Both the position numbers and the translations under genes were made by a program. The notes beneath the pieces were generated by a model, which searched no databases, was not told the DNA's origin, and saw only the letters and a program-made list of their open reading frames with translations. From JABSSA01 sp039984715 (GTDB lineage Bacteria > Pseudomonadota > Alphaproteobacteria > Rhodobacterales > Rhodobacteraceae): a stretch of DNA of 64,000 bases. The DNA lies in NCBI GenBank assembly GCA_039984715.1, contig JBDWUA010000018.1, positions 62,001 to 126,000 on the forward strand, read 5' to 3'. Every line of letters begins with the position of its first letter. Positions within the stretch are counted from its first letter, which is position 1. Positions 1 through 7,691 of the stretch are shown in pieces.

Positions 1-264
1 GAATGCTTGGTTCGCTTCTTTTTGCTTTTTCTGATCGTCCCATCGTTCGAACAGCAATTTCACCAGACCGGCTAAAACTCCGCCAAGCACACCGCCAAAA
101 GCAAGCGTCAGCCCGGCGACGCCAAGTTTTTCGACCAATCCATGATCCTGCGGCGGACTACTTTCGATAAAGCGCATCGCGCCGTACCAAATCGCCAACC
201 CCAAACAAAAGAACACAGCAATCCAGCATAGGATAAACCAAGGAAACTTGCGCGCAGGGTGCAT
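1..264 (-). CDS. Small membrane protein, C-terminus cut by window edge
   Basis: Open reading frame of 88 codons running off the left edge. It begins ATG at 264 with a strong purine-rich ribosome binding site (AGGAAGGA, about 8 bases upstream). The visible protein starts MHPARKFPWF, has one hydrophobic segment at about residues 8-28, a short polar stretch (ESSPPQDHG) and a second, glycine-rich hydrophobic segment at about 50-68, followed by a charged tail (FERWDDQKKQKEAN). It looks like a two-pass inner membrane protein. It lies 56 bases downstream of ubiB on the same strand and may share its transcript. I do not recognise the family. The gene is real on start site and composition; function unknown. 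Confidence 0.7.
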   Translation of the reverse strand, partial: MHPARKFPWFILCWIAVFFCLGLAIWYGAMRFIESSPPQDHGLVEKLGVAGLTLAFGGVLGGVLAGLVKLLFERWDDQKKQKEANQAF

Positions 265-320
265 AAAAATTCCTTCCTAAAATACAGGAAGGTATCACAA
301 TTGGATCAATGTGCCCAATT

Positions 321-1853
321 TTAGAAAAGCGTCTGCAACGCCACCAGCGCAACAGCGCCTAAACCAATGCCCGCAATCCAAGCCAGAACGATCCAGCGCC
401 AGAAAGTCGGGCGGCGAGGCGGTTCAGGATTTGATTGCGCGATCAATGCGTTTTCCACCAATCGCGGCAGGCGTGGGCCAAATCGAGACAGCACACGTGC
501 CGTTTTAAAAAGATCGCTCAAAGCGGCGCGCGGACCAACCGATTTTTCAATGTAGCTGCCAACAACCGGTGACGCCACTTGCCAAATATTGATGGTGGGG
601 TTCAAGCTGCGCGCGACACCCTCAACCACAACCATAGTGCGTTGCAGCAAAATAAGTTCGGTGCGTGTTTCCATCCCAAAGCGTTCCGTCACTTCGAAAA
701 GATAGCTTAGCAAGCTGCCCATCGAAATATGCGACGCATCCATGCCAAATATGGGTTCGCCTACCGCGCGTAAGGCGCGTGCAAATTCATCGACATCTTT
801 GTCGGCGGGCACATATCCCGCTTCGAAATGCACTTCTGCGACGCGTTGGTAATCTCGTCGAATAAAACCAAACAGAATCTCTGCATAGACCCGGCGCGTG
901 TATTCATCGATATGGCCCATGATGCCAAAGTCATATGCAATAATGTCGCCATTCTGCGCGACCTTCATATTGCCTTGATGCATGTCCGCATGGAAAAACC
1001 CATCGCGCAAAGCGTGCATCAAAAACAATTTCAAGACCCTTTCGCCAAGGTCAACACGGTCATGACCGGCGGCGTCAATGGCGTCATTATCACCCAACGG
1101 CGCACCATCGACCCAGCTCATTGTCATGACACGGCGCGACGAGTGGTCCCATTTGATCTTTGGCAGATCAAATCCCGCGTCATCTTTAGTATTCGCGGCA
1201 AATTCAGAAGCAGACGCGCTTTCTAGGCGCAGGTCCAATTCTCCCTGCACGACACCATCGAAATGTTCGATCACTTCAATAGGACGTAATCGACGCGCGG
1301 CTGGTGCAAAAAAATCGACAATGCCAGCGGCAAGGTAAAACGCGTCTACGTCCTTTTGAAACGCGCGCTCAACACCCGGACGCAAAATTTTAACAGCAAC
1401 ATCTTCACCTGTGCTTGCCAAACGAGCCCGGTGAACTTGGGCAATCGACGCTGCCGCAACGGGTTCTGAAAATTCCGAAAAAATCTGATCAACGGGCAAA
1501 CCAAGCTCTTTTTCGATCTCGGCCTTGGCTTCTTCGACAGAGAAAGGGGGAAGCTTGTCTTGAAGGACACGCAATTGCAAAGCCATCTTGTCGCCAACAA
1601 CGTCCGGGCGGGTCGACAAAACTTGACCAAATTTTATGTAAGCAGGCCCCAGCGCCGTCAGGGCACGGGTGGCCGCAGGCATGGTTGGATCACCTCTGTA
1701 GCCAAGCCACCGAAAAGGTTTGCCCAACGTTTTGGCAACCAGGCGCACCAATCCCGGCGCGTCAAAGGCATCCAGAACGACGTTCATTGCGCCCGTTCGT
1801 TCCAACGTGGCACCCGTGCGGATAAGCCGAATAATATTATGAGGACCACGCAT
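321..1853 (-). CDS. ubiB: UbiB, ubiquinone biosynthesis ABC1-type atypical kinase/ATPase
   Basis: A 510-residue member of the UbiB/ABC1/COQ8 family, needed for the hydroxylation stage of ubiquinone synthesis at the inner membrane; the family binds ATP but is thought to act as an ATPase or lipid chaperone rather than a protein kinase. Visible family marks are KFGQVLS at residues 74-80 (the KxGQ loop), an alanine-rich nucleotide loop AAASIAQVH at 133-141, VAVKI with the lysine at 155, HADMHQGN at 288-295 and DFG at 308-310. The C-terminus (about 480-505) is strongly hydrophobic, the usual membrane anchor. Length is normal. It lies downstream of ubiE on the same strand, so the two ubiquinone genes are probably cotranscribed. 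Confidence 0.96.
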   Translation of the reverse strand: MRGPHNIIRLIRTGATLERTGAMNVVLDAFDAPGLVRLVAKTLGKPFRWLGYRGDPTMPAATRALTALGPAYIKFGQVLSTRPDVVGDKMALQLRVLQDKLPPFSVEEAKAEIEKELGLPVDQIFSEFSEPVAAASIAQVHRARLASTGEDVAVKILRPGVERAFQKDVDAFYLAAGIVDFFAPAARRLRPIEVIEHFDGVVQGELDLRLESASASEFAANTKDDAGFDLPKIKWDHSSRRVMTMSWVDGAPLGDNDAIDAAGHDRVDLGERVLKLFLMHALRDGFFHADMHQGNMKVAQNGDIIAYDFGIMGHIDEYTRRVYAEILFGFIRRDYQRVAEVHFEAGYVPADKDVDEFARALRAVGEPIFGMDASHISMGSLLSYLFEVTERFGMETRTELILLQRTMVVVEGVARSLNPTINIWQVASPVVGSYIEKSVGPRAALSDLFKTARVLSRFGPRLPRLVENALIAQSNPEPPRRPTFWRWIVLAWIAGIGLGAVALVALQTLF

Positions 1854-1976
1854 AATCTTAGATCGTTTGCCTTTGAACCAAGTTTGAAACAGCGACAGAT
1901 TGCTCAGACGACATACGCGTGTGCATCTGTGTGATCGCCCGATGCCGCCAAGCCATTTCCAGAACGATGTAACCCA

Positions 1977-2729
1977 CTAGATTTTCCACCCAGAATGCAA
2001 ACACGCCACGCCCATCGTCATATTACGGTATTTTGCATTTTCGAACCCTGCGGATTGAAGCATCCCAAGGAATGTATCTTGGTCAGGGAAATTTCGAATG
2101 GATTCGACAAGATATTGATAACTGTCGCGATCATTGGCGATCATTTTGCCCATTTGTGGGATGACGTTAAAGCTGTACATATCATACAGCTTTTGCAGGC
2201 CATCATTTGGGATCTGACTGAATTCCAATACCATCAGACGCCCACCGGGTTTCAAAACGCGATACGCTTCGTTCAACGCCTCTTGAGGGCGCGTGACATT
2301 CCGGATACCGAAACTGATCGTGTAGACATCGAAACTGTTGTTATCAAACGGCAGCGCCATTGCATCGCCGACAACCCAATCAAGACTGTCCGCCATGCGT
2401 TCCGCTTCGGCCCGTTTGCGGCCTTCGATCAACATCGGTTCCGTCAGATCAAGCACAGTTGCATGAGCATGACCTGCGCGTTTTAGAAAGCGGAATGAAA
2501 TATCACCAGTCCCACCGGCGACATCCAACAGCTTTTGACCCGCACGCGGAGCAAGCCAATCCATCATCGCATCCTTCCAGATGCGGTGAATGCCCATGCT
2601 CATCACGTCGTTCATTACGTCGTATCGTGAAGCGACGGAACTAAAGACGCCCTGAACGCGTCCCGCTTTTTCGGCTTCGGGGACTTCGGAGTACCCAAAA
2701 TGTGTCGTTTTTTCCATCTGATCGCTCAT
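1977..2729 (-). CDS. ubiE: UbiE, demethylmenaquinone/2-polyprenyl-benzoquinol C-methyltransferase
   Basis: SAM-dependent class I methyltransferase that adds the ring C-methyl group in ubiquinone biosynthesis. The start is placed at ATG 2729 (protein beginning MSDQMEKTTHFGY), giving 250 residues, the usual UbiE length; the frame is open to 2774 but the extra 15 residues are not typical of the family. Motif I is seen as LLDVAGGTGDIS (SAM binding), followed by VGDAMALPF and the post-motif GGRLMVLEFSQIP. The N-terminal FxxVAxRYDxMND signature of UbiE is present as FSSVASRYDVMND. It precedes ubiB on the minus strand and is divergent from the membrane protein gene at 2820. Confidence 0.96.
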   Translation of the reverse strand: MSDQMEKTTHFGYSEVPEAEKAGRVQGVFSSVASRYDVMNDVMSMGIHRIWKDAMMDWLAPRAGQKLLDVAGGTGDISFRFLKRAGHAHATVLDLTEPMLIEGRKRAEAERMADSLDWVVGDAMALPFDNNSFDVYTISFGIRNVTRPQEALNEAYRVLKPGGRLMVLEFSQIPNDGLQKLYDMYSFNVIPQMGKMIANDRDSYQYLVESIRNFPDQDTFLGMLQSAGFENAKYRNMTMGVACLHSGWKI

Positions 2730-2819
2730 TTCACTCTTTCGCCAGAATGTCGCCACTTGGGAGGTATACATCAACGGTCAGATTAACAAATTGTCATAGA
2801 GACGCAGGAGGTTAATAGC

Positions 2820-3431
2820 TTGGAACTCTTAGTGGCTTTACCGACACTGATTCTGATCGCCGGTTTTTGGACCTGCATCTTCCTGTTGAAGCGTTCCATT
2901 CAAGGTGTGTTTGCGCAAAAGTCGTCCGCCGGAGAGCATGTACCAAAAACCGGTTTGGCAAAAACTGGTTTGGGCAACCTGTCACTGGATGCCGCCCTTG
3001 TTGCCAAAATTGGCAGCAATGCCGTCCCACGCGCTGATTTCAACGGTTTGATTTTACGCCCCACTATCGGTGTCCGTTTGATCAGCGTTACGTTGACGCT
3101 GTTTTTGATGTATCTGATTTGGCTCAATCCGGGCGAATTCGTTCCAGATAACGTGTGGCTCCTGTTCGCAATCACCATCGCTGCGCTTTATGGGATGGTG
3201 CACACAAACAGCAGCTATCTGCGATACAATCTGGACGGTTTTGAAGTCATCGATTCATTGTTTCGGCGACACAATGTTGCCTGGCAAGATCTGGAAGCTA
3301 TTCGCGACAACGGGCACTATCTTTATGTCTTTCACTTGCGGTCAGGCAAGCGGCTGAATGCCTTAAAATACTTGGCCGGTATGCCTGAATTCTTAAACCA
3401 CGCGTTTGTTGAAATCGAATGCAACAACTGA
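2820..3431 (+). CDS. Multi-pass membrane protein, first of a tandem related pair
   Basis: 203-residue protein starting at TTG 2820, supported by a near-perfect ribosome binding site (AGGAGG at 2806-2811, 8 bases upstream). An N-terminal hydrophobic helix (about 2-22) is followed by a cytoplasmic-looking linker, two more helices (about 88-105 and 112-128), and a soluble C-terminal part of about 65 residues. That C-terminal part has the pattern YxLDGFEV...LEAIRDN...LRSGKRLNALKYLAG, which resembles a small pleckstrin-like (bPH) fold. The next gene encodes the same architecture, with a matching FDGEQIT...LTSVKPA...NDGRKLRVKSQMSG, so the two are probably diverged tandem duplicates. Function unknown. 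Confidence 0.8.
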   Translation: MELLVALPTLILIAGFWTCIFLLKRSIQGVFAQKSSAGEHVPKTGLAKTGLGNLSLDAALVAKIGSNAVPRADFNGLILRPTIGVRLISVTLTLFLMYLIWLNPGEFVPDNVWLLFAITIAALYGMVHTNSSYLRYNLDGFEVIDSLFRRHNVAWQDLEAIRDNGHYLYVFHLRSGKRLNALKYLAGMPEFLNHAFVEIECNN

Positions 3432-3438
3432 GAAGTAC

Positions 3439-4125
3439 ATGATGCTTGAAACCTTGGCGCAATCCGGCAGCTCAATACTTAACGCTTTTGCAACGAACCC
3501 GATTGGGTTCAGCATCCTTTTGACGATCGGTCTAACGGTCATCTGGTTCAAATGGTGGATCATTGGCCGCGCTCAGCGCAATGCAGCCAAATCACAGTAC
3601 GCCGGTTGGACGGAAGACGCCAAACGCAGATCTGAAACACATGAAACCGGGGTGGGTTCCAAAGACGTTTTGGTCATGAAACCCGTCAAGTTCGGGCGCA
3701 TCGGCCTTATGACACTGGCCTTCTTTGGCGGCGGCGCTTGGTTCTATATGGCCGTCGTGTTGAAGAAACCGGATGTTTCGACCAAGGATTGGGCGGTATT
3801 TGCGATCTTCATTGGGTTCAGCCTGATTGCCGTATTTCTGCTGGTGCAAGCCTTTACTCGTATTCAATTTGACGGCGAACAGATCACCAAGCGCAGCCTG
3901 TACGCCAAAACGTTCCACGCCAAACTCGCTGATCTGACTTCTGTGAAGCCGGCTCACAAAACCATAGCAGGTGGCGTCGATCTCCATTTTAACGACGGAC
4001 GGAAACTCAGAGTGAAATCCCAGATGTCAGGGTACCGGCAATTGTTAGAACAGCTGTCATCGATTGACCCCAAGCTAAAACTAATGACACAGATGGTGAC
4101 GAAAGTGATGCAAAAGCAGGTTTAA
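3439..4125 (+). CDS. Multi-pass membrane protein, second of a tandem related pair
   Basis: About 228 residues from ATG 3439; an in-frame ATG at 3442 is equally possible, and the frame also extends back to 3406 inside the previous gene. Hydrophobic helices at about residues 19-39, 88-106 and 114-132 are followed by a soluble C-terminal region of about 90 residues that aligns by eye with the protein encoded just upstream. The stop codon TAA is directly followed by the ATG of mutM, with no spacer, so the two membrane proteins and mutM look translationally linked. I know of no established function for this family; a bPH-like sensor or scaffold is a guess from the pattern only. Confidence 0.78.
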   Translation: MMLETLAQSGSSILNAFATNPIGFSILLTIGLTVIWFKWWIIGRAQRNAAKSQYAGWTEDAKRRSETHETGVGSKDVLVMKPVKFGRIGLMTLAFFGGGAWFYMAVVLKKPDVSTKDWAVFAIFIGFSLIAVFLLVQAFTRIQFDGEQITKRSLYAKTFHAKLADLTSVKPAHKTIAGGVDLHFNDGRKLRVKSQMSGYRQLLEQLSSIDPKLKLMTQMVTKVMQKQV

Positions 4126-4977
4126 ATGCCCGAACTGCCAGAAGTTGAAACGGTCCGGCGGGGTTTGGCCCCCGTCATGGAAGGCCAAATCATTGCTGAG
4201 GCACATGTGAATCGTCCCGATCTGCGGTGGCCGTTTCCAGATAAAATGGCGGAAAGATTAACCGGAGCACGGGTCGAACGTTTACGACGGCGGTCAAAAT
4301 ACATTCTGGCCGATCTGGATCGCGGTGAAACTTTGTTGGTGCATTTGGGAATGTCTGGGCGGATGCTGGTGTCTGGCGACCCGCTTGGCCGTTTTGTGCA
4401 TGACCACCCTGCCCCAGAAAAACATGACCATGTGGTCTTTGATATGGCAAACGGGGCACGGATTACGTTCAATGACCCAAGGCGGTTCGGGGCAATGGAT
4501 CTGTTGAAAACAGTGGATCAGGATGAACACAAGCTGCTGTCTGTGCTGGGCCCAGAACCTTTGAGCAATGCGTTCAGCGAAGCGCATTTGGTCAACGCGT
4601 TTTCTGGTAAGATGTCACCTGTCAAATCCGCGTTGCTGGATCAGGGAATCATCGCAGGGTTAGGCAACATTTACGTGTGCGAGGCGCTGTTTCGCGCCGG
4701 AATTTCGCCACAACGCAAAGCGGGGCGAATATCCAAACCACGTGTTTCGGCACTGGTCCCTATCATTCGCGAGGTGATTTCAGAAGCGATTGATGCGGGC
4801 GGGTCTTCTTTGCGAGACTTTCGCCAAGCCGATGGAGAACTTGGATATTTCCAACATTCCTTTGATGTGTATGGGCGCGAAGGTGATCCCTGTCGTACCC
4901 CCGACTGCGACAGCTCGATCCTTCGCGTGGTACAATCGGGACGATCTTCATTCTATTGCCCAACTTGTCAAAGATGA
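4126..4977 (+). CDS. mutM: Formamidopyrimidine-DNA glycosylase (Fpg/MutM)
   Basis: Base-excision repair glycosylase/AP lyase that removes 8-oxoguanine and formamidopyrimidines. The N-terminus MPELPEVE supplies the catalytic proline (Pro2) and glutamate (Glu3); the conserved Lys58 sits in RRRSKYI and the H2TH region is seen around LLDQGIIAGLGNIYVCE. The C-terminus holds the zinc finger with paired cysteines (DPCRTPDCDSS, then YCPTCQR to the last residue). At 283 residues it has the usual length. The ATG follows the stop of the preceding membrane protein directly. An enoyl-CoA hydratase follows after 65 bases, an order common in Rhodobacterales. Confidence 0.97.
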   Translation: MPELPEVETVRRGLAPVMEGQIIAEAHVNRPDLRWPFPDKMAERLTGARVERLRRRSKYILADLDRGETLLVHLGMSGRMLVSGDPLGRFVHDHPAPEKHDHVVFDMANGARITFNDPRRFGAMDLLKTVDQDEHKLLSVLGPEPLSNAFSEAHLVNAFSGKMSPVKSALLDQGIIAGLGNIYVCEALFRAGISPQRKAGRISKPRVSALVPIIREVISEAIDAGGSSLRDFRQADGELGYFQHSFDVYGREGDPCRTPDCDSSILRVVQSGRSSFYCPTCQR

Positions 4978-5042
4978 CTTGAAACGGGCGTCTCAATTGT
5001 TATTGCTGGCATTCAAACGGGAACAACCGGAAGACATTCTGC

Positions 5043-5819
5043 ATGGCTTATGAGACGATCATCGTAGACGTCGAAGATCACATTGCGCGCATCACACTGA
5101 ACCGACCCGATGCGCTGAACGCCCTAAACGATCATTTGCTTTCTGAATTGGCGGACGCCCTTGGCGCTGCGCAAGCAAACGACAAGGTTCGCTGTATCGT
5201 TCTGACCGGATCCGACAAGGCGTTCGCCGCGGGTGCCGACATTGCCATGATGAAAGACAAAAGCTTTGTCGATGTCTTCGCGGGCGATTTGTTCACCGCT
5301 GAAACAGACGCGGTGGCACGCGTTCGCAAACCAATCATCGCAGCAGTCGCGGGATACGCTTTGGGCGGTGGATGTGAATTGGCGATGATGTGTGATTTCA
5401 TCATTGCGGCCGATACTGCAAAATTTGGACAGCCCGAAGTGAACCTAGGTGTCATGGCCGGCATTGGGGGAACGCAACGATTGACGCGTTTGGTCGGCAA
5501 AGCCAAGGCAATGGACATGAACCTGACGGGTCGTTTCATGGATGCGGCAGAAGCGGAACGTTCCGGATTGGTCAGCCGCGTTGTCCCCGCGAAAAAGTTG
5601 CTGGAAGAGGCCACAGGTGTCGCGCACAAGATCGCCGAGAAATCGATGATTACCGTTATGGCGATCAAAGAATCGGTCAATCGCAGCTATGAAGTGCCAT
5701 TGTCAGAAGGCCTGTTGTTTGAGCGGCGTGTGTTCCATTCGTTGTTTGCAACCGAAGATCAAAAAGAAGGCATGGACGCGTTCCTTGGCAAACGCGAACC
5801 CCAGTTCCGCGACCGATAA
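5043..5819 (+). CDS. Enoyl-CoA hydratase (crotonase family)
   Basis: 258-residue crotonase-fold enzyme, expected to hydrate trans-2-enoyl-CoA to 3-hydroxyacyl-CoA in fatty acid beta-oxidation. Oxyanion-hole segments are AFAAGADI (about 60-67) and GYALGGGCELAMMCD (104-118). Both catalytic glutamates of true hydratases are present: Glu112 in GGCEL and Glu132 in FGQPEV, followed by AGIGGTQRLTRLVG. This makes hydratase activity more likely than isomerase or decarboxylase activity. It follows mutM on the same strand. A perfect 11-bp inverted repeat lies 12 bases past the stop. The acyl chain-length preference cannot be read from sequence. Confidence 0.93.
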   Translation: MAYETIIVDVEDHIARITLNRPDALNALNDHLLSELADALGAAQANDKVRCIVLTGSDKAFAAGADIAMMKDKSFVDVFAGDLFTAETDAVARVRKPIIAAVAGYALGGGCELAMMCDFIIAADTAKFGQPEVNLGVMAGIGGTQRLTRLVGKAKAMDMNLTGRFMDAAEAERSGLVSRVVPAKKLLEEATGVAHKIAEKSMITVMAIKESVNRSYEVPLSEGLLFERRVFHSLFATEDQKEGMDAFLGKREPQFRDR

Positions 5820-5831
5820 AGCCGTGTTAAA

Positions 5832-5859
5832 GTCAATTCAGGCATCGACCTGAATTGAC
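5832..5859 (+). repeat. Perfect 11-bp inverted repeat after enoyl-CoA hydratase
   Basis: GTCAATTCAGG at 5832-5842 and its exact complement at 5849-5859, with a 6-base loop. No run of T follows, so it is not a classical intrinsic terminator on either strand, although its position just after a stop codon suits transcript-end stabilisation or weak termination. Confidence 0.6.
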
Positions 5860-5924
5860 CTATCTTCGCCATAGTCCGCGCACCGCCGCAATGTGTCGTT
5901 GGGTCTTACTTGAGATCGAAGAAC

Positions 5925-6305
5925 ATGAATCAACAGAATGAAAATGCGCTGTCTCTTGGGCGCGTCGCGCCCATGATCGCCGTGACAGACATCGGTTCGG
6001 CAAAATCCTTCTACAAAGCTGCTTTCGGATTGGAACCCGTTTTTGAGAATGGGAACCCGGTCGGATTTTGCATTCTGAAAAAGGATGCGGCGGAACTGCA
6101 CCTGACCTTACAAAGAGATTGGAAAGGGCAAACGTTCAATGTTGCGCATATTCTAGTGAAAGACGCCGACGCAATCTATGTACAGGTTCAAAAGGCTGGG
6201 GCGCGGATTATCAAACGCCTTCAGGTGAAGGATTATGGGTTAACCGCGTTTGTCTTCGAAGATCCGTTTGGAAATCGCATCGACGTAGGTGCGCCTAATC
6301 CCTAA
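5925..6305 (+). CDS. VOC family (glyoxalase/bleomycin-resistance fold) protein
   Basis: 126 residues from ATG 5925; a TTG at 5910 is in frame but less likely. The sequence has the vicinal-oxygen-chelate pattern: an opening strand (VAPMIAVTDIGSAKSFYKAAFGLEP), a paired later strand (FNVAHILVKDADAIYVQVQKAGA) and the terminal FEDPFGNRIDVG, where the last strand usually carries a metal-binding glutamate. Here the equivalent position in GNRIDV is aspartate. It could be a lyase, dioxygenase or binding protein; the substrate is unknown. It stands alone between the enoyl-CoA hydratase and a convergent acetyltransferase gene. Confidence 0.82.
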   Translation: MNQQNENALSLGRVAPMIAVTDIGSAKSFYKAAFGLEPVFENGNPVGFCILKKDAAELHLTLQRDWKGQTFNVAHILVKDADAIYVQVQKAGARIIKRLQVKDYGLTAFVFEDPFGNRIDVGAPNP

Positions 6306-6325
6306 AGAACGAGAGCCTTACAGAG

Positions 6326-6805
6326 TCACAGCAGAGATTTTTCGAATCTCCAGACCTCCAACGGAAAATGACCTTTGGAAGTATCCAGTTTCGTGTTTAC
6401 AGTTTTGACGTTCTCCCAGCCCGTTTTTCCATAAAATCGGGCTGCGCGATCATTGCCTATTACGCAATCCAACCAAGCTGTACGATGCCCCGCACCTTGA
6501 ATGCATGTTTCTGCGTCTGCGATCAAAGCTGCGGCGACACCTCGACCTCGTGCGTTTCGGGAAACATACATCTGGTACAGTTCATCACCACGCAAAATGC
6601 AAAACCCAAGAACTTCATCCTTGGAGATTGCCACACGGAAATCTGACTGCAATTGTTGAACCCTGTCCGTGAAACTCTCTTTCGTCCTCAAAACGACAAG
6701 TTCACTAGGGACCAAACTGGCATGTGCGTCATGCCAGCCTTGATGCCAAATCTCGACGATCTGGTCATTATGGTTCAAACTCAATTCATCGATTCTAAAA
6801 TCCAT
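6326..6805 (-). CDS. GNAT family N-acetyltransferase
   Basis: About 159 residues from ATG 6805; the frame is open to a GTG at 6820. The acetyl-CoA binding motif A is clear: LYQMYVSRNARGRGVAAAL, with the R/Q-x-x-G-x-G/A loop as RGRGVA, followed by motif B NDRAARFYGKTGWE, typical of small-molecule GNATs. The substrate cannot be predicted. It converges on the VOC gene with 20 bases between stops and is divergent from the rpsT promoter region. No ribosome binding site clearly separates the two possible starts. Confidence 0.85.
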   Translation of the reverse strand: MDFRIDELSLNHNDQIVEIWHQGWHDAHASLVPSELVVLRTKESFTDRVQQLQSDFRVAISKDEVLGFCILRGDELYQMYVSRNARGRGVAAALIADAETCIQGAGHRTAWLDCVIGNDRAARFYGKTGWENVKTVNTKLDTSKGHFPLEVWRFEKSLL

Positions 6806-6852
6806 GCGATACACTTGCACATCAATTGAGCACGCCCAACCGTAAGGCAGTG

Positions 6853-6881
6853 TTGACTCGTCGCATGCCTACGCGTAAGAG
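6853..6881 (+). promoter_or_regulatory. Candidate sigma-70-type promoter for rpsT
   Basis: TTGACT at 6853-6858, a 17-base spacer, then TAAGAG at 6876-6881, 44 bases upstream of the rpsT start. The -35 element is strong and the -10 element weak, a common pattern in alphaproteobacteria. Called by eye only. Confidence 0.45.
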
Positions 6882-6925
6882 CGCGGCTTCTGTAACTACC
6901 GCACCAATATTGGGACGAGATAAAC

Positions 6926-7189
6926 ATGGCAAATACGCCTCAGGCCAAGAAGCGGGCCCGTCAAAACGAAAAACGCTTCGCAGTGAACAAAGCGCGTCGT
7001 TCGCGCATCCGGACTTACTTGCGTAAAGTAGAAGAAGCGATCGAAGGCGGTGACAAAGCCGTGGCCGAAGCTGCTTTGAAGCTGGCACAGCCAGAATTGA
7101 TGCGCGGCGTAAGCAAAGGTGTGTACCACAAGAACACCGCTGCGCGAAAAATGTCACGTCTTTCCGCTCGAGTTAAATCTCTCGGTTGA
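6926..7189 (+). CDS. rpsT: 30S ribosomal protein S20
   Basis: 87-residue basic protein beginning MANTPQAKKRARQNEKR, the standard S20 start, with the RSRIRTYLRKVEEAI helix and a C-terminal ARKMSRLSARVKSL. S20 binds 16S rRNA in the body of the 30S subunit early in assembly. The ribosome binding site is the purine-rich GGGACGAGA just upstream of ATG. The gene appears monocistronic: a candidate promoter lies upstream and a strong intrinsic terminator starts 25 bases past the stop. Placement directly before dnaA is common in Rhodobacterales. Confidence 0.98.
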   Translation: MANTPQAKKRARQNEKRFAVNKARRSRIRTYLRKVEEAIEGGDKAVAEAALKLAQPELMRGVSKGVYHKNTAARKMSRLSARVKSLG

Positions 7190-7214
7190 GATGTTACAAA
7201 TTTTGCAAAAAATG

Positions 7215-7240
7215 AAACGCCGCTTTTCAGCGGCGTTTTT
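7215..7240 (+). terminator. Intrinsic terminator of rpsT
   Basis: Nine-base stem AAACGCCGC (7215-7223) with its complement at 7230-7238, a 6-base loop and a T run through 7240. Confidence 0.9.
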
Positions 7241-7691
7241 TCTTTATGTTGCCGTAGATAGCAAACCCCCAAGAGATTCTTTTTTAGATTCACGCGAGTC
7301 AAGTTTGAAGTTCTCTGGACCCATGCCCGTGTAAATTGCTAACTCTGTTCTTGCGATTCATTCGCCTTGGGGGGACAGGCCCACAGGATGCACCGGCAGG
7401 AAGGCATCCGATTGGGTTCGGACCATACGTAAACGAAGGTTCGGACGAGGGTCGACGCATTGTTTGATGCGCGATTCCACTGTCAGACAAAACGGTGTGC
7501 GAAGGGCACGCGTTCTTAATGATGTTCGTTGAACATCTGGGATCGTTGTCTTTGCCGAAGCAAAACAAATGCCACTCGTGCCTATTGGCACGAGCGCAAA
7601 AGTTTTGTCCTCAAGGTTGAAAATCGCGAACAAAAGATGGGACGCAGCAGCACTTTTGGTGTCGCTGGAAGAAAAAAGGACGGTTGGGCGC
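7241..7691. other. rpsT-dnaA intergenic region with two inverted repeats
   Basis: About 450 bases with no convincing gene. It holds a perfect palindrome GATGTTC-GTT-GAACATC at 7521-7537, suited to a dimeric DNA-binding protein, and a perfect 8-bp hairpin CTCGTGCC / GGCACGAG at 7575-7594 with a 4-base loop and no T run. I find no good DnaA boxes (TTATNCACA) here. The dnaA promoter probably lies in this region, but I cannot place it with confidence. The dnaA frame is open upstream to 7569, but the translated extension is not DnaA-like. Confidence 0.6.

Noticed and set aside
7512..7527. GTTC...GTTC resembling an alphaproteobacterial LexA box
   Set aside because: Spacing is 8 bases, not the 7 of the GTTC-N7-GTTC consensus, and the second GTTC is part of a separate palindrome.
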